Assembly: GCA_945889565.1 (NCBI GenBank)
Contig: CAMDBZ010000120.1
Span: 1 to 5,691, forward strand
Reading direction: 5' to 3'
DNA length: 5,691 bases
Source of the DNA: Thermoflexus hugenholtzii JAD2
GTDB taxonomy: Bacteria > Chloroflexota > Dehalococcoidia > UBA2979
A program made the translations under genes and the position numbers. The notes beneath the pieces were generated by a model. It was not told the origin of the DNA and did no database searches. It saw nothing but the letters and a program-made list of their open reading frames with translations. Of this stretch, positions 1 through 5,478 are shown piece after piece. The first letter of the stretch is position 1; each line of letters starts with the position of its first letter.

Positions 1-154
1 CCACCGCGGCAGCATCGAGCACCGGGAGGTCCGGCCCGGCGCTGCAGGCGTGCACCGTGGCTGGCCGCAGCAGCGCGAGAGTGCTGGCCGCGACGATCGC
101 AGCCGCGGCGGCGGCGAAGCGATGCGCTGGTAGCCGCATCACGAATCGAGTCAC
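1..154 (-). CDS. Secreted protein of unknown function, N-terminal part (runs off left edge)
   Basis: Reading leftward from a GTG at 154-152 gives 51 open codons with no stop before the window edge. The product begins with a basic stretch (R3, R7, H11, R12), then a hydrophobic alanine-rich core at about residues 14-29. A signal peptidase I-like site V-H-A follows at 34-36, just before Cys37 (CSAGPDLP). This is the layout of an exported protein; the residues before Cys37 do not make a good lipobox, so a lipoprotein is less likely. The GTG overlaps the TGA stop of the moaD-moaE gene in a GTGA junction, which suggests one transcript and translational coupling. An ATG five codons later (139-137) is an alternative start and would still leave a signal peptide. 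The mature domain lies outside the window, so no function can be given. Confidence 0.6.
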   Translation of the reverse strand, partial: MTRFVMRLPAHRFAAAAAAIVAASTLALLRPATVHACSAGPDLPVLDAAAV

Positions 155-882
155 GGGGACGACGGCCGCGGGAGCACGCCCTCCTGCCACGTCGCGCCGT
201 CGGGGCCGTACTCCTTCTTCCACACCGGCACGGTCTGCTTGATGCGATCGACGCAGCGCAGGGCGGCGGCGAACGCATCCTCGCGGTGCGCGGCGGAGAC
301 CGCGACGAGCAGCGACACGTCGCCGATCTCGAGCAGGCCGGTGCGGTGATGCGCGGCGATGTCGTACACCTCGCGCGCGGCGAACTCGGCGAGCACCTCG
401 GCAGCGACGGCGCCGAGCTCGCGTTCGGCCATCGGCTCGTACGCCTCGTACTCGAGGCGGAGCACGGCGTGGCCCTGGTGGTGGTTGCGCACGACGCCTT
501 CGAACAGCACGACCGCGCCCGAGGCCGGGGTGAGCACGAGCGCGCGCAGCGCATCGCGGTCGAGCGGGTCAGCGGTGACGAGGAAGTGCGCGGTCCTCGC
601 GCCGGCGCCGCCCTGCTCGGGGCCATCCTGCCCGGAGCCCCCGGAGACGGGCGGGATCAGCGCGACCTCGTCGCCGTCACGCAGCACGGCGGTGCGGCCG
701 GGCACGTACTGCTCGTTCACCGCGATGGCGACGCACGCGAACTGCGGCGCGAGCTGTGGCCAGCGCGCAGCGAGGTCGCGCTCGAGGTCGGCGACGGTGG
801 GGGCATCGCCGGCGAGCTCGGCCTCGATCTGGCTGCCGAGCTGCTCGCGCAGGCCCGCGAACAGGCGCACCGTCACGCGCAT
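151..882 (-). CDS. Fused molybdopterin synthase, MoaD-MoaE (MoaX-like)
   Basis: The 243-residue product joins both subunits of molybdopterin synthase, the cytoplasmic enzyme that inserts two sulfurs into cyclic pyranopterin monophosphate during molybdenum cofactor synthesis. Residues 1-82 are a MoaD-type ubiquitin-fold domain ending in PPVSGG, with Gly81-Gly82 at the place of the thiocarboxylated C-terminus. A Gly/Gln-rich linker (about 83-97) leads to a MoaE domain to the end. Visible MoaE landmarks are VRNHH (Arg132), SAAHR (His199, Arg200) and two lysines seven residues apart, Lys215 and Lys222 (the latter in VWKKE). These two align with catalytic Lys119 and Lys126 of E. coli MoaE as I recall that sequence. 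The ATG at 882 is chosen because AAGGAG (894-889) lies 6 nt upstream; a TTG at 903 would add seven unsupported residues. Fused MoaD-MoaE proteins are known, for example mycobacterial MoaX, which is reported to be cleaved after the Gly-Gly. The downstream secreted-protein gene overlaps by 4 nt. Confidence 0.93.
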   Translation of the reverse strand: MRVTVRLFAGLREQLGSQIEAELAGDAPTVADLERDLAARWPQLAPQFACVAIAVNEQYVPGRTAVLRDGDEVALIPPVSGGSGQDGPEQGGAGARTAHFLVTADPLDRDALRALVLTPASGAVVLFEGVVRNHHQGHAVLRLEYEAYEPMAERELGAVAAEVLAEFAAREVYDIAAHHRTGLLEIGDVSLLVAVSAAHREDAFAAALRCVDRIKQTVPVWKKEYGPDGATWQEGVLPRPSSP

Positions 883-902
883 CGCACGCTCCTTCGCCGT
901 CA

Positions 903-930
903 ATCATATGCGGGTGCGCGACCGTATGAT
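903..930. promoter_or_regulatory. Divergent promoter/operator region between moaD-moaE and comF-like gene
   Basis: A TATGAT box on the minus strand (908-903) faces away from moaD-moaE's upstream side and lies 20 nt before its start codon. A second TATGAT on the plus strand (925-930) lies 34 nt before the comF-like start. Together they form a perfect 6-bp inverted repeat with 16 bp between the arms. Both match the bacterial -10 consensus closely and stand out in this GC-rich background, but I see no convincing TTGACA-like -35 hexamer at 16-18 bp for either. They could be two back-to-back -10 elements that depend on an activator, or a symmetric operator. The minus-strand box leaves room for a leader of only about a dozen nucleotides, which still includes the ribosome binding site. 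Confidence 0.4.
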
Positions 931-964
931 GCCGCCGGCCGGCGCTGGGGGCGGAGGCTCGCCG

Positions 965-1687
965 ATGTGGTCGAAGGTGGCGCACGCGCGGCCGGACTGG
1001 GGCAGGGCGCGAGCGGCGTTGCGGACAGCGTTGTGGGATGGGCTGGCGCCGCAGCGCTGCCTGGTCTGCGGGGCGTTCGGCGCGGCGCTGCACGAGGCAT
1101 GCACGAGCGCGCTGCCAGCGGCGGGGGGGCGGCGCTGCGATCGCTGCTGGGCGCCGGCGGTGCGGCTGGAGGCGGGCACGTGCGCGCGCTGCGCGCTCGC
1201 GCCGCCGGCGTTCGCGGCGCTGCGCACGCCGTTCGTGTACGCCGGTGCGGCGCGTGCGGCGGTGCTGGAGGCGAAGTTCGCGGGGCGCTCGGCGCTGCTC
1301 GGCCCGCTCGGGGTCGCGGCGGCACGCGCCGTTCCCCGAGGCTGGGCGGTCGAGGCGGTGGCGTGGGTGCCGCTGCACGGGCGGCGGAGGCGCACGCGGG
1401 GCTACGACCAGGCCGGGCTGCTCGCGCGGGCGGTGGCCGCGGAGCTCGGCGTGCCGCTCGTCGGGGTGCTGCGGCGCACGCGAGGCACTGCGCCGCAGGC
1501 GCGCCTGGACGCGGAGCGGCGGCGCGCGAACGTCGTGGGGGCGTTCGCCGCGGAGCGGGTGGGCGGGGGCGTGCTGCTGGTGGACGACGTCACGACGACC
1601 GGGTCGACGCTCGACGCGGCGGCGCGCGCGCTGCTGGCGGCCGGGGCAGCACAGGTGTTCGCGCTGGCGGTTGCGCGCGAGGACTGA
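965..1687 (+). CDS. ComF family phosphoribosyltransferase-like protein
   Basis: The 240-residue product has the two parts of ComF/GntX-type proteins. The N-terminal region carries paired cysteines that suggest a zinc ribbon: Cys32-x2-Cys35, Cys46, Cys58-x2-Cys61 and Cys73-x2-Cys76. The C-terminal part is a type I phosphoribosyltransferase fold with the PRPP-binding loop VLLVDDVTTTGST at 203-215 and the family-typical RRRTRGYDQAGLLA stretch before it. In competent bacteria ComF is a cytoplasmic partner of the DNA uptake machinery and helps incoming single-stranded DNA reach recombination. Homologues are widespread in non-competent species, and the chemical reaction, if any, is not settled. The ATG at 965 is preferred over upstream in-frame ATGs (907, 925 region) because GGAGG at 953-957 sits 7 nt before it and the family usually starts shortly before the first CxxC. 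No other competence gene is in the window. Divergent from moaD-moaE, it is followed 101 nt later by the PfkB-family kinase on the same strand. Confidence 0.9.
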   Translation: MWSKVAHARPDWGRARAALRTALWDGLAPQRCLVCGAFGAALHEACTSALPAAGGRRCDRCWAPAVRLEAGTCARCALAPPAFAALRTPFVYAGAARAAVLEAKFAGRSALLGPLGVAAARAVPRGWAVEAVAWVPLHGRRRRTRGYDQAGLLARAVAAELGVPLVGVLRRTRGTAPQARLDAERRRANVVGAFAAERVGGGVLLVDDVTTTGSTLDAAARALLAAGAAQVFALAVARED

Positions 1688-1699
1688 GCGGCGTAATGA
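1671..1699 (+). promoter_or_regulatory. Possible promoter for the PfkB-family kinase
   Basis: TTGCGC at 1671-1676 and TAATGA at 1694-1699 are separated by 17 bp and lie across the 3' end of the comF-like gene. Transcription would start near 1706, leaving a leader of roughly 80 nt. Within that leader is a small GC hairpin with a TTCG loop (1730-1745). Both boxes match consensus only partly, so read-through from the comF-like gene is also possible. Confidence 0.28.
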
Positions 1700-1788
1700 A
1701 TCTGGCCGTCGGTGATCGCGGGACTACCGGTGGCGTTCGCGCCGCGGGTGCCCCACGATCGAGCGGTCGGCTGTGACCGGAGGCGCGT

Positions 1789-2748
1789 GTGATCATCGCC
1801 GTGGCCCTGAATCCTGCGATCGACCAGACGGTGGAAGTAGACCACTTCCACGAGGCGGACACGAACCGTGTGCTCGCTATCCGCTACGACATCGGCGGCA
1901 AGGGCATCAACGTGGCGCGCGCGCTTAAGGAGATCGGCTGCGAAGCGCTGGCGACGGGGTTCGCGGCGGGGCAGCGCGGGCGGATGATTGAAGATCAGTT
2001 GCTCGATTCCGGCATCGGCTGCGACTTCGTGGACGTGCCGGGCGAGACGCGTACGAACATCACGATCCTCGACCGCTCGACGCACCGTCACACGCAGCTC
2101 GCGCTGGCGGGGCCGCTGGTGTCGGACGCCGCGGGCATTGCGCTGCGCGAACGGCTGCGGCGGCGCGTACGCGCCTCGACGTGGCTCGTGCTCGCGGGGT
2201 CGATCCCGCCGCCCGGCGACGCGGCGCTGTACGTGGAGCTCATTCGCATGGCGGACGAGCGGGGCGGGCGCAGCGCGCTCGACGCGGACGGCCCGATCGT
2301 GGAGGCGGTGCTCGCCTCCGGCGTGCGCCCGACGCTGTTGAAGATCAACGAGCATGAGCTCGAGCGGCTGCTGCACACGCCGGCGACGGGTGAGGCGGCG
2401 GCGCTGGCTGCGGCACGCCAGCTGCACGCGCGCAACCGCGTGGAGCGCGTGGTGGTCACGCTGGGCGCCGGGGGCGCGGTCGCGGTGTCGCCGGAGGGGG
2501 AGTTCGTGGTCACGCCGCCGGACGTCGACGTGGTGTCGGCGGTGGGCGCGGGCGACGCGTTCCTCGCGGGGCTGATGTACGGGCTCGTGAAGCAGCAGCC
2601 ATGGCAGCAGGCGCTGGAGTTGGCGGCGGCGGCGGGGTCGGCGGCGTGCCTGACACCGGGGACGCTGCTGTGCCAGGGCGCCGACGTCTGGCGGCTGCTG
2701 CCAGGAGCGCACGCCGAGCGCCTGGCGACGCCCGCGGGCGTCGGCTAG
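1789..2748 (+). CDS. PfkB-family sugar-phosphate kinase (1-phosphofructokinase / tagatose-6-phosphate kinase type)
   Basis: The 319-residue product is a ribokinase/PfkB-fold kinase of the FruK/LacC branch. That branch phosphorylates a sugar phosphate with ATP to give a bisphosphate, such as fructose 1-phosphate to fructose 1,6-bisphosphate, in the cytoplasm. It starts with the branch-typical LNPAIDQTVEV (residues 7-17), followed by the substrate-binding GGKGINVAR (36-44), LAGSIPP in mid-protein and KINEHEL (from Lys185) where relatives usually have KPNxxEL. The ATP/anion-hole signature SAVGAGDAFLAG carries catalytic base Asp256. Length is normal for the family. The GTG start has GGAGG (1779-1783) 5 nt upstream. 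There is no fructose PTS, regulator or aldolase gene beside it, so the sugar specificity cannot be read from context: 1-phosphofructokinase, tagatose-6-phosphate kinase and 6-phosphofructokinase 2 are all possible. GlyA follows 109 nt after the stop on the same strand with no clear terminator between. Confidence 0.88.
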   Translation: MIIAVALNPAIDQTVEVDHFHEADTNRVLAIRYDIGGKGINVARALKEIGCEALATGFAAGQRGRMIEDQLLDSGIGCDFVDVPGETRTNITILDRSTHRHTQLALAGPLVSDAAGIALRERLRRRVRASTWLVLAGSIPPPGDAALYVELIRMADERGGRSALDADGPIVEAVLASGVRPTLLKINEHELERLLHTPATGEAAALAAARQLHARNRVERVVVTLGAGGAVAVSPEGEFVVTPPDVDVVSAVGAGDAFLAGLMYGLVKQQPWQQALELAAAAGSAACLTPGTLLCQGADVWRLLPGAHAERLATPAGVG

Positions 2749-2857
2749 CAGCGCCGGCCGCGCGCGTCGCGGTCGTGCGAGGGCTGCGCTACCGTACGAG
2801 GACTTGATGCTCAGACGACACGGCGCGCCCGTGGGCGGCCCGGAGAGGCGGCAGGCG

Positions 2858-4147
2858 ATGACGATCGACACGCGGTCCGTGGCCGGTGCGGGTAGGGCGG
2901 GGGGGGCGCTCGCCGCGGCCGACCCGCAGATCGCGGCGGCGCTCGCGCGGGAAGAGGCGCGGCAGCGCGAGACGCTCGAGATGATCGCGTCGGAGAACTT
3001 CACGTCGGCGGCGGTGCTCGAGGTCGTGGGCAGCGTGTTGACGAACAAGTACGCGGAGGGCTACCCCGGCAAGCGCTACTACGGCGGGTGCGAATTCATC
3101 GACGAGATCGAGACGCTTGCCATCGACCGCGCGCGCGCGCTGTTCGGCGCGGAGCACGCGAACGTGCAGCCGCATTCGGGCGCGCAGGCGAACATGGGCG
3201 TGTACATGGGCGTGATCAAGCCCGGCGACACGGTCATGGGGATGAAGCTCGACCAGGGCGGGCACCTCACGCACGGCGCGAGCGTGAACTTCTCCGGGAA
3301 GCTGTACCGCTTCGTTTCGTACGGCGTGGAGCGCGAGCGCGAGACGATTGACTACGAGCAGATGGCGGCGGTGGCGCGCGAGCACCGGCCGAAGGTGATC
3401 GTCGTGGGCGCGACGGCGTACCCGCGGGTGATCGACTTCGTGCGGGCGCGCGCGATCGCGGACGAGGTGGGCGCGCTGCTGATGGCGGACATGGCGCACA
3501 TCGCGGGCCTGGTGGCTGCGGGGGTGCACCCCACGCCCGTGGGGCACGCACAGTTGGTCACGTCGAGCACACACAAGACGCTGCGCGGGCCGCGCGGCGG
3601 GCTGATCCTGTGCGACGCGGCGTACGCGCGACAGGTGGATCGCGGCGTGTTCCCCGGCGCGCAGGGCGGGCCGCTGATGCACGTGGTGGCGGGCAAGGCG
3701 GTGAGCTTCCTCGAGGCGGCGACCGAGGAGTTCCGCGCGTACGCGCGGCAGATCGTGGAGAACGCGCAGGCGCTGGCGGACACGCTGCTCGACGCGGGGC
3801 TGCGCATCGTCAGCGGCGGCACGGACAACCACCTGCTGCTCGTGGACGTGACGCCGAAGGGGCTGAACGGGCAGCAGGCGGAGGACGCGCTCGCGCGCTG
3901 CGGCATCATCGTGAACAAGAACGCGATCCCCTACGACACGCTGCCGCCGGCGGTGGCGTCCGGCATCCGCATCGGCACGCCGGCGCTGACGTCGCGTGGG
4001 CTGGGCGCGCAGGAGCTGCGGCAGGTGGGCGCGTTGATCGCGCAGGTGCTGGACGCGCCGGAGGACGCGGGAGTGCAGCGGCGCGCGGCGGCCGCGGTGC
4101 AGGCGCTCTGCCTCGCGCACCCGGCGCCGGGTGTGCCCGCGGGGTAG
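2858..4147 (+). CDS. glyA: Serine hydroxymethyltransferase
   Basis: The 429-residue product is a full-length SHMT, the cytoplasmic PLP enzyme that interconverts serine plus tetrahydrofolate with glycine plus 5,10-methylene-tetrahydrofolate, the main source of one-carbon units. Motifs in order are MIASENF (42-48), LTNKYAEGYPGKRYYGG (61-77), QPHSG (104-108), GGHLTHG (134-140) and DMAHIAG (211-217; the aspartate contacts the PLP ring). SSTHKTLRGPRGG follows with Schiff-base Lys240, and SGIRIGTPA with substrate-carboxylate Arg371. Asp211 and Lys240 are 29 apart, as are Asp200 and Lys229 in the E. coli enzyme. The first 20 or so residues are a low-complexity Gly/Ala stretch before the conserved domain. 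I chose ATG 2858, with GGAGAGG at 2842-2848 9 nt upstream. An in-frame ATG at 2807 with GAGG (2798-2801) 5 nt upstream would add 17 basic residues not typical of the family. A strong hairpin follows the stop codon. Confidence 0.97.
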   Translation: MTIDTRSVAGAGRAGGALAAADPQIAAALAREEARQRETLEMIASENFTSAAVLEVVGSVLTNKYAEGYPGKRYYGGCEFIDEIETLAIDRARALFGAEHANVQPHSGAQANMGVYMGVIKPGDTVMGMKLDQGGHLTHGASVNFSGKLYRFVSYGVERERETIDYEQMAAVAREHRPKVIVVGATAYPRVIDFVRARAIADEVGALLMADMAHIAGLVAAGVHPTPVGHAQLVTSSTHKTLRGPRGGLILCDAAYARQVDRGVFPGAQGGPLMHVVAGKAVSFLEAATEEFRAYARQIVENAQALADTLLDAGLRIVSGGTDNHLLLVDVTPKGLNGQQAEDALARCGIIVNKNAIPYDTLPPAVASGIRIGTPALTSRGLGAQELRQVGALIAQVLDAPEDAGVQRRAAAAVQALCLAHPAPGVPAG

Positions 4148-4187
4148 CTGCGAACGGCAGTGGTGCGCGCGCGTGACGCGTGACGTA

Positions 4188-4217
4188 CGAAGGGGGCGCC
4201 GGATGGCGCCCCCTTCG
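4188..4217. terminator. Terminator hairpin between convergent glyA and small exported-protein gene
   Basis: A perfect 13-bp inverted repeat (CGAAGGGGGCGCC and its complement) encloses a 4-nt GGAT loop. It lies 40 nt after the glyA stop and 21 nt after the stop of the gene coming from the right. Its position between convergent genes and its very stable stem suggest a bidirectional transcription end. No T-run of note follows on either strand (CGTTGGTG on plus, TACGTCACG on minus), so it is not a textbook intrinsic terminator. It may act through the stem alone, with Rho, or as a 3'-end stabiliser. Confidence 0.7.
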
Positions 4218-4238
4218 CGTTGGTGCACCGGCCGCGCG

Positions 4239-4613
4239 CTAGTTCGCAGGGGTTGCGGTAGCGGCCGGGCGCACGCGTGGCGGGCGCGGCTGGCCGTCGC
4301 GGCGATCCAGGCGGTGCTCGACGATGGAGACGATGGCGTTGCCGATCTCGCGGCGCGCGTCGGCGGGCAGGCTGGGGTTGACGTAGAGGCGGCACAGCAC
4401 GGTCAGCACGGGATGGGCGCGGGGGGATCGCGCGACGCGCGCGCAGCTGCGCTCCGCGGTGAGCTCGCGGTGGGCGTCGCTCTCTTGCGCGACGGTCGTG
4501 GGGCCACCCTCGGACGGCGAGGCGCCTCCCGAGGCGGCCGCGATGGACGTCGAGGCTGCTACGAGCGCGGCGGCGACGACGGCCGGCAGCACTGCGCGCT
4601 TCACGAGGCTCAC
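4239..4613 (-). CDS. Small exported protein of unknown function
   Basis: The 124-residue product opens with VSLVKRAVLP followed by an alanine/valine-rich hydrophobic core to about residue 27 (SIAAASGG), a clear signal peptide with a likely AxA-type cleavage near 25-28. The mature part has a Ser/Gly/Pro-rich stretch (29-45), two cysteines (Cys57 and Cys74) that could form a disulfide outside the membrane, and a predicted-helical segment LPADARREIGNAIVSIVEHRL (82-102). It ends in a basic, proline-rich tail. The GTG at 4613 is chosen because AAGGAG (4627-4622) sits 8 nt upstream. The longer frame reaching to 4739 would put an unlikely basic extension before the signal peptide and overlap the divergent gene. 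I recognise no family. It converges on glyA, with the hairpin between them, and diverges from the Tag-like gene, so it is probably transcribed alone. No good -35 is visible. Confidence 0.68.
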   Translation of the reverse strand: MSLVKRAVLPAVVAAALVAASTSIAAASGGASPSEGGPTTVAQESDAHRELTAERSCARVARSPRAHPVLTVLCRLYVNPSLPADARREIGNAIVSIVEHRLDRRDGQPRPPRVRPAATATPAN

Positions 4614-4691
4614 GATGTGCACTCCTTCGCCTGTGGGGAGGCGGTTACGTGCATTCCAACGACGGCGGGCGCCGCGCGTTCGGCGGCTGCG

Positions 4692-4697
4692 TATACT
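4692..4697 (+). promoter_or_regulatory. -10 element of the Tag-like gene
   Basis: TATACT sits 35 nt before the ATG of the Tag-like gene in a GC-rich surround and is the same hexamer (also followed by C) as the -10 of the rpsF promoter downstream. Nothing resembling TTGACA lies 16-18 bp upstream (the 17-bp position reads GCGCCG). A TG dinucleotide at 4688-4689 is one base off the extended -10 position. A start near 4704 would give a leader of about 29 nt. Confidence 0.42.
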
Positions 4698-4732
4698 CGC
4701 GCCGAGTGAGAGTTGCGCGGGGGGAGTCGGGT

Positions 4733-5272
4733 ATGCCACGCACGACGACGGTCGCCCGCTCGCCCACGCGCCCGGCGGCGGCGCAGCGCGACGAGGCGCA
4801 CGGGGAGCACCAGGCGCCCGAGCGGATCAAGCCGAAGGCGCTGGCGGACTACCTCGACGTGATGAGCCGGGCGGTCTTCCAGTCGGGGATGTCGTGGCGG
4901 GTGGTGAACGCGAAGTGGGCGGGGACGCGGGAGGTGCTGGGGGGCTTCGACCCGCTGGTGCTGGCCACGTGGGGCGACGTGGAGGTGGAGCGGGCGGCGC
5001 AGGACACGCGCCTGATCCGTAATCGCCGGAAGATCGCGGCGGTCGTCGATAACGCGCGCTCGCTGCTGGAGGTTGCGGACGATGCGAAGGCGTTCTGCCG
5101 TTACCTGCGGTCGCAGGAGGACTTCGAGGAGCTCGTGCGGGCGTTGCGCCAGCGTTTCCGGTTCCTTGGCGACATGGGCGCGTATTACTTCCTGTACGTC
5201 GTCGGTGAGGTGGTGCCGGACTACGAGGCATACTGCCGGGCGCACGGCGTGACGCCGATGACGGAGCGGTAG
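4733..5272 (+). CDS. Divergent Tag-like protein (3-methyladenine DNA glycosylase I family)
   Basis: The 179-residue product resembles DNA-3-methyladenine glycosylase I (Tag, HhH-GPD superfamily), which removes 3-methyladenine from alkylated DNA. After a basic, probably disordered N-terminus (1-30) it has QSGMSWRVV (50-58; Tag has QAGLSWITV), a FDPLVLATW segment, and the helix-hairpin-helix-like stretch DTRLIRNRRKIAAVVDNAR (91-109; Tag has DAGIIRHRGKIQAIIGNAR). FRFLGDMGAYYFLYVVGEVVPDY near the end parallels FKFVG...YSFMQACGLVNDH. Compared with E. coli Tag as I remember it, the N-terminal CGW...YHDxEWG block is missing. The Cys/His zinc ligands are therefore not evident at either end, and the base-recognising Glu38 aligns with Ala47, while Trp46 is kept as Trp55. 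Fold assignment is fairly secure; glycosylase activity on 3-methyladenine is not. The start ATG has GGGGAG (4721-4726) 6 nt upstream. Confidence 0.82.
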   Translation: MPRTTTVARSPTRPAAAQRDEAHGEHQAPERIKPKALADYLDVMSRAVFQSGMSWRVVNAKWAGTREVLGGFDPLVLATWGDVEVERAAQDTRLIRNRRKIAAVVDNARSLLEVADDAKAFCRYLRSQEDFEELVRALRQRFRFLGDMGAYYFLYVVGEVVPDYEAYCRAHGVTPMTER

Positions 5273-5286
5273 CCGCGCGGGTGAAT

Positions 5287-5316
5287 TTGACCCCCGGGTG
5301 TGGGGGTTTCTATACT
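5287..5316 (+). promoter_or_regulatory. Sigma-70-type promoter of rpsF
   Basis: TTGACC (5287-5292) and TATACT (5311-5316) are spaced by 18 bp, a close match to the housekeeping promoter consensus in a GC-rich stretch with few other AT-rich hexamers. Transcription should begin near 5322-5324. It lies just after the Tag-like gene and reads toward rpsF, giving a leader of about 155 nt. Confidence 0.72.
5289..5309 (+). terminator. Possible terminator of the Tag-like gene, overlapping the rpsF promoter
   Basis: ACCCCC (5290-5295) and GGGGGT (5302-5307) can form a 6-bp stem around the loop GGGTGT, extendable by one G-T pair, and are followed by TTTC. It begins 17 nt after the Tag-like stop codon. 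The stem is short and the T-run is only three or four bases, so termination would be partial at best. The same bases form the -35 and spacer of the rpsF promoter. Confidence 0.35.
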
Positions 5317-5322
5317 CTCCGG

Positions 5323-5478
5323 GCTCGTGGCGGGCGCGCAGAGCGCCGCGCCAGGCTTTCTGTTGCTGGCACGGCGCGCTCGCGGTGGCTTGCGCGTCTC
5401 GCGTTCGCTCGGGCGTCACGGTGTTTGCTGGGTTCGACCGAGCGCCAGGCGGCGCGCAGGGGATTCGCGGGGGGCTGT
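5323..5478 (+). promoter_or_regulatory. Structured 5' leader of rpsF, possible autoregulatory RNA
   Basis: No convincing gene lies between the rpsF promoter and its start codon. Two hairpins can be drawn. The first pairs GCGCC (5343-5347) with GGCGC (5373-5377) and, across a symmetric 2x2 internal loop, GCCAG (5350-5354) with CTGGC (5366-5370) around an 11-nt loop. The second pairs CGCTCGG (5406-5412) with CCGAGCG (5438-5444) around a 25-nt loop. rpsF leaders in many bacteria bind the S6:S18 complex to repress their own operon, so such a role is plausible. The left strand of hairpin 1 includes a CCG next to the internal loop, but I cannot confirm the published motif by eye, and GC-rich DNA folds easily. 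Confidence 0.4.

Noticed and set aside
359..964. Upstream part of the comF-like frame, which stays open far to the left
   Set aside because: It is antisense to moaD-moaE; the ribosome binding site and the family N-terminus fix the start at 965.
1730..1745. Small GC hairpin with TTCG loop between the comF-like gene and the kinase
   Set aside because: It has only six pairs including a wobble and no T-run, so it is not enough to call a terminator or regulator.
286..1776. Long plus-strand open frame of 496 codons across moaD-moaE and the comF-like gene
   Set aside because: It is antisense to moaD-moaE and out of frame with the comF-like gene, and its product is Arg/Gly/Ala repeats typical of shadow frames in GC-rich DNA.
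2749..2857. Search for a glycine or folate-type riboswitch before glyA
   Set aside because: The gap is only 109 nt and I see no recognisable aptamer core or strong promoter; TACCGT at 2790-2795 is at best a weak -10.
1402..3048. Long minus-strand open frame of 548 codons opposite the kinase and glyA
   Set aside because: Its composition is low-complexity and Arg/His-rich, with no motifs, and it lies opposite two clear genes.
2789..4228. Minus-strand open frame covering all of glyA
   Set aside because: It is a shadow of a strongly conserved gene, rich in Arg/His/Val from reversed codons, with no family features.
4614..4739. Longer version of the small exported protein starting at 4739
   Set aside because: It would place 42 basic residues before a clear signal peptide and overlap the divergent gene's start; AAGGAG before GTG 4613 decides the shorter form.
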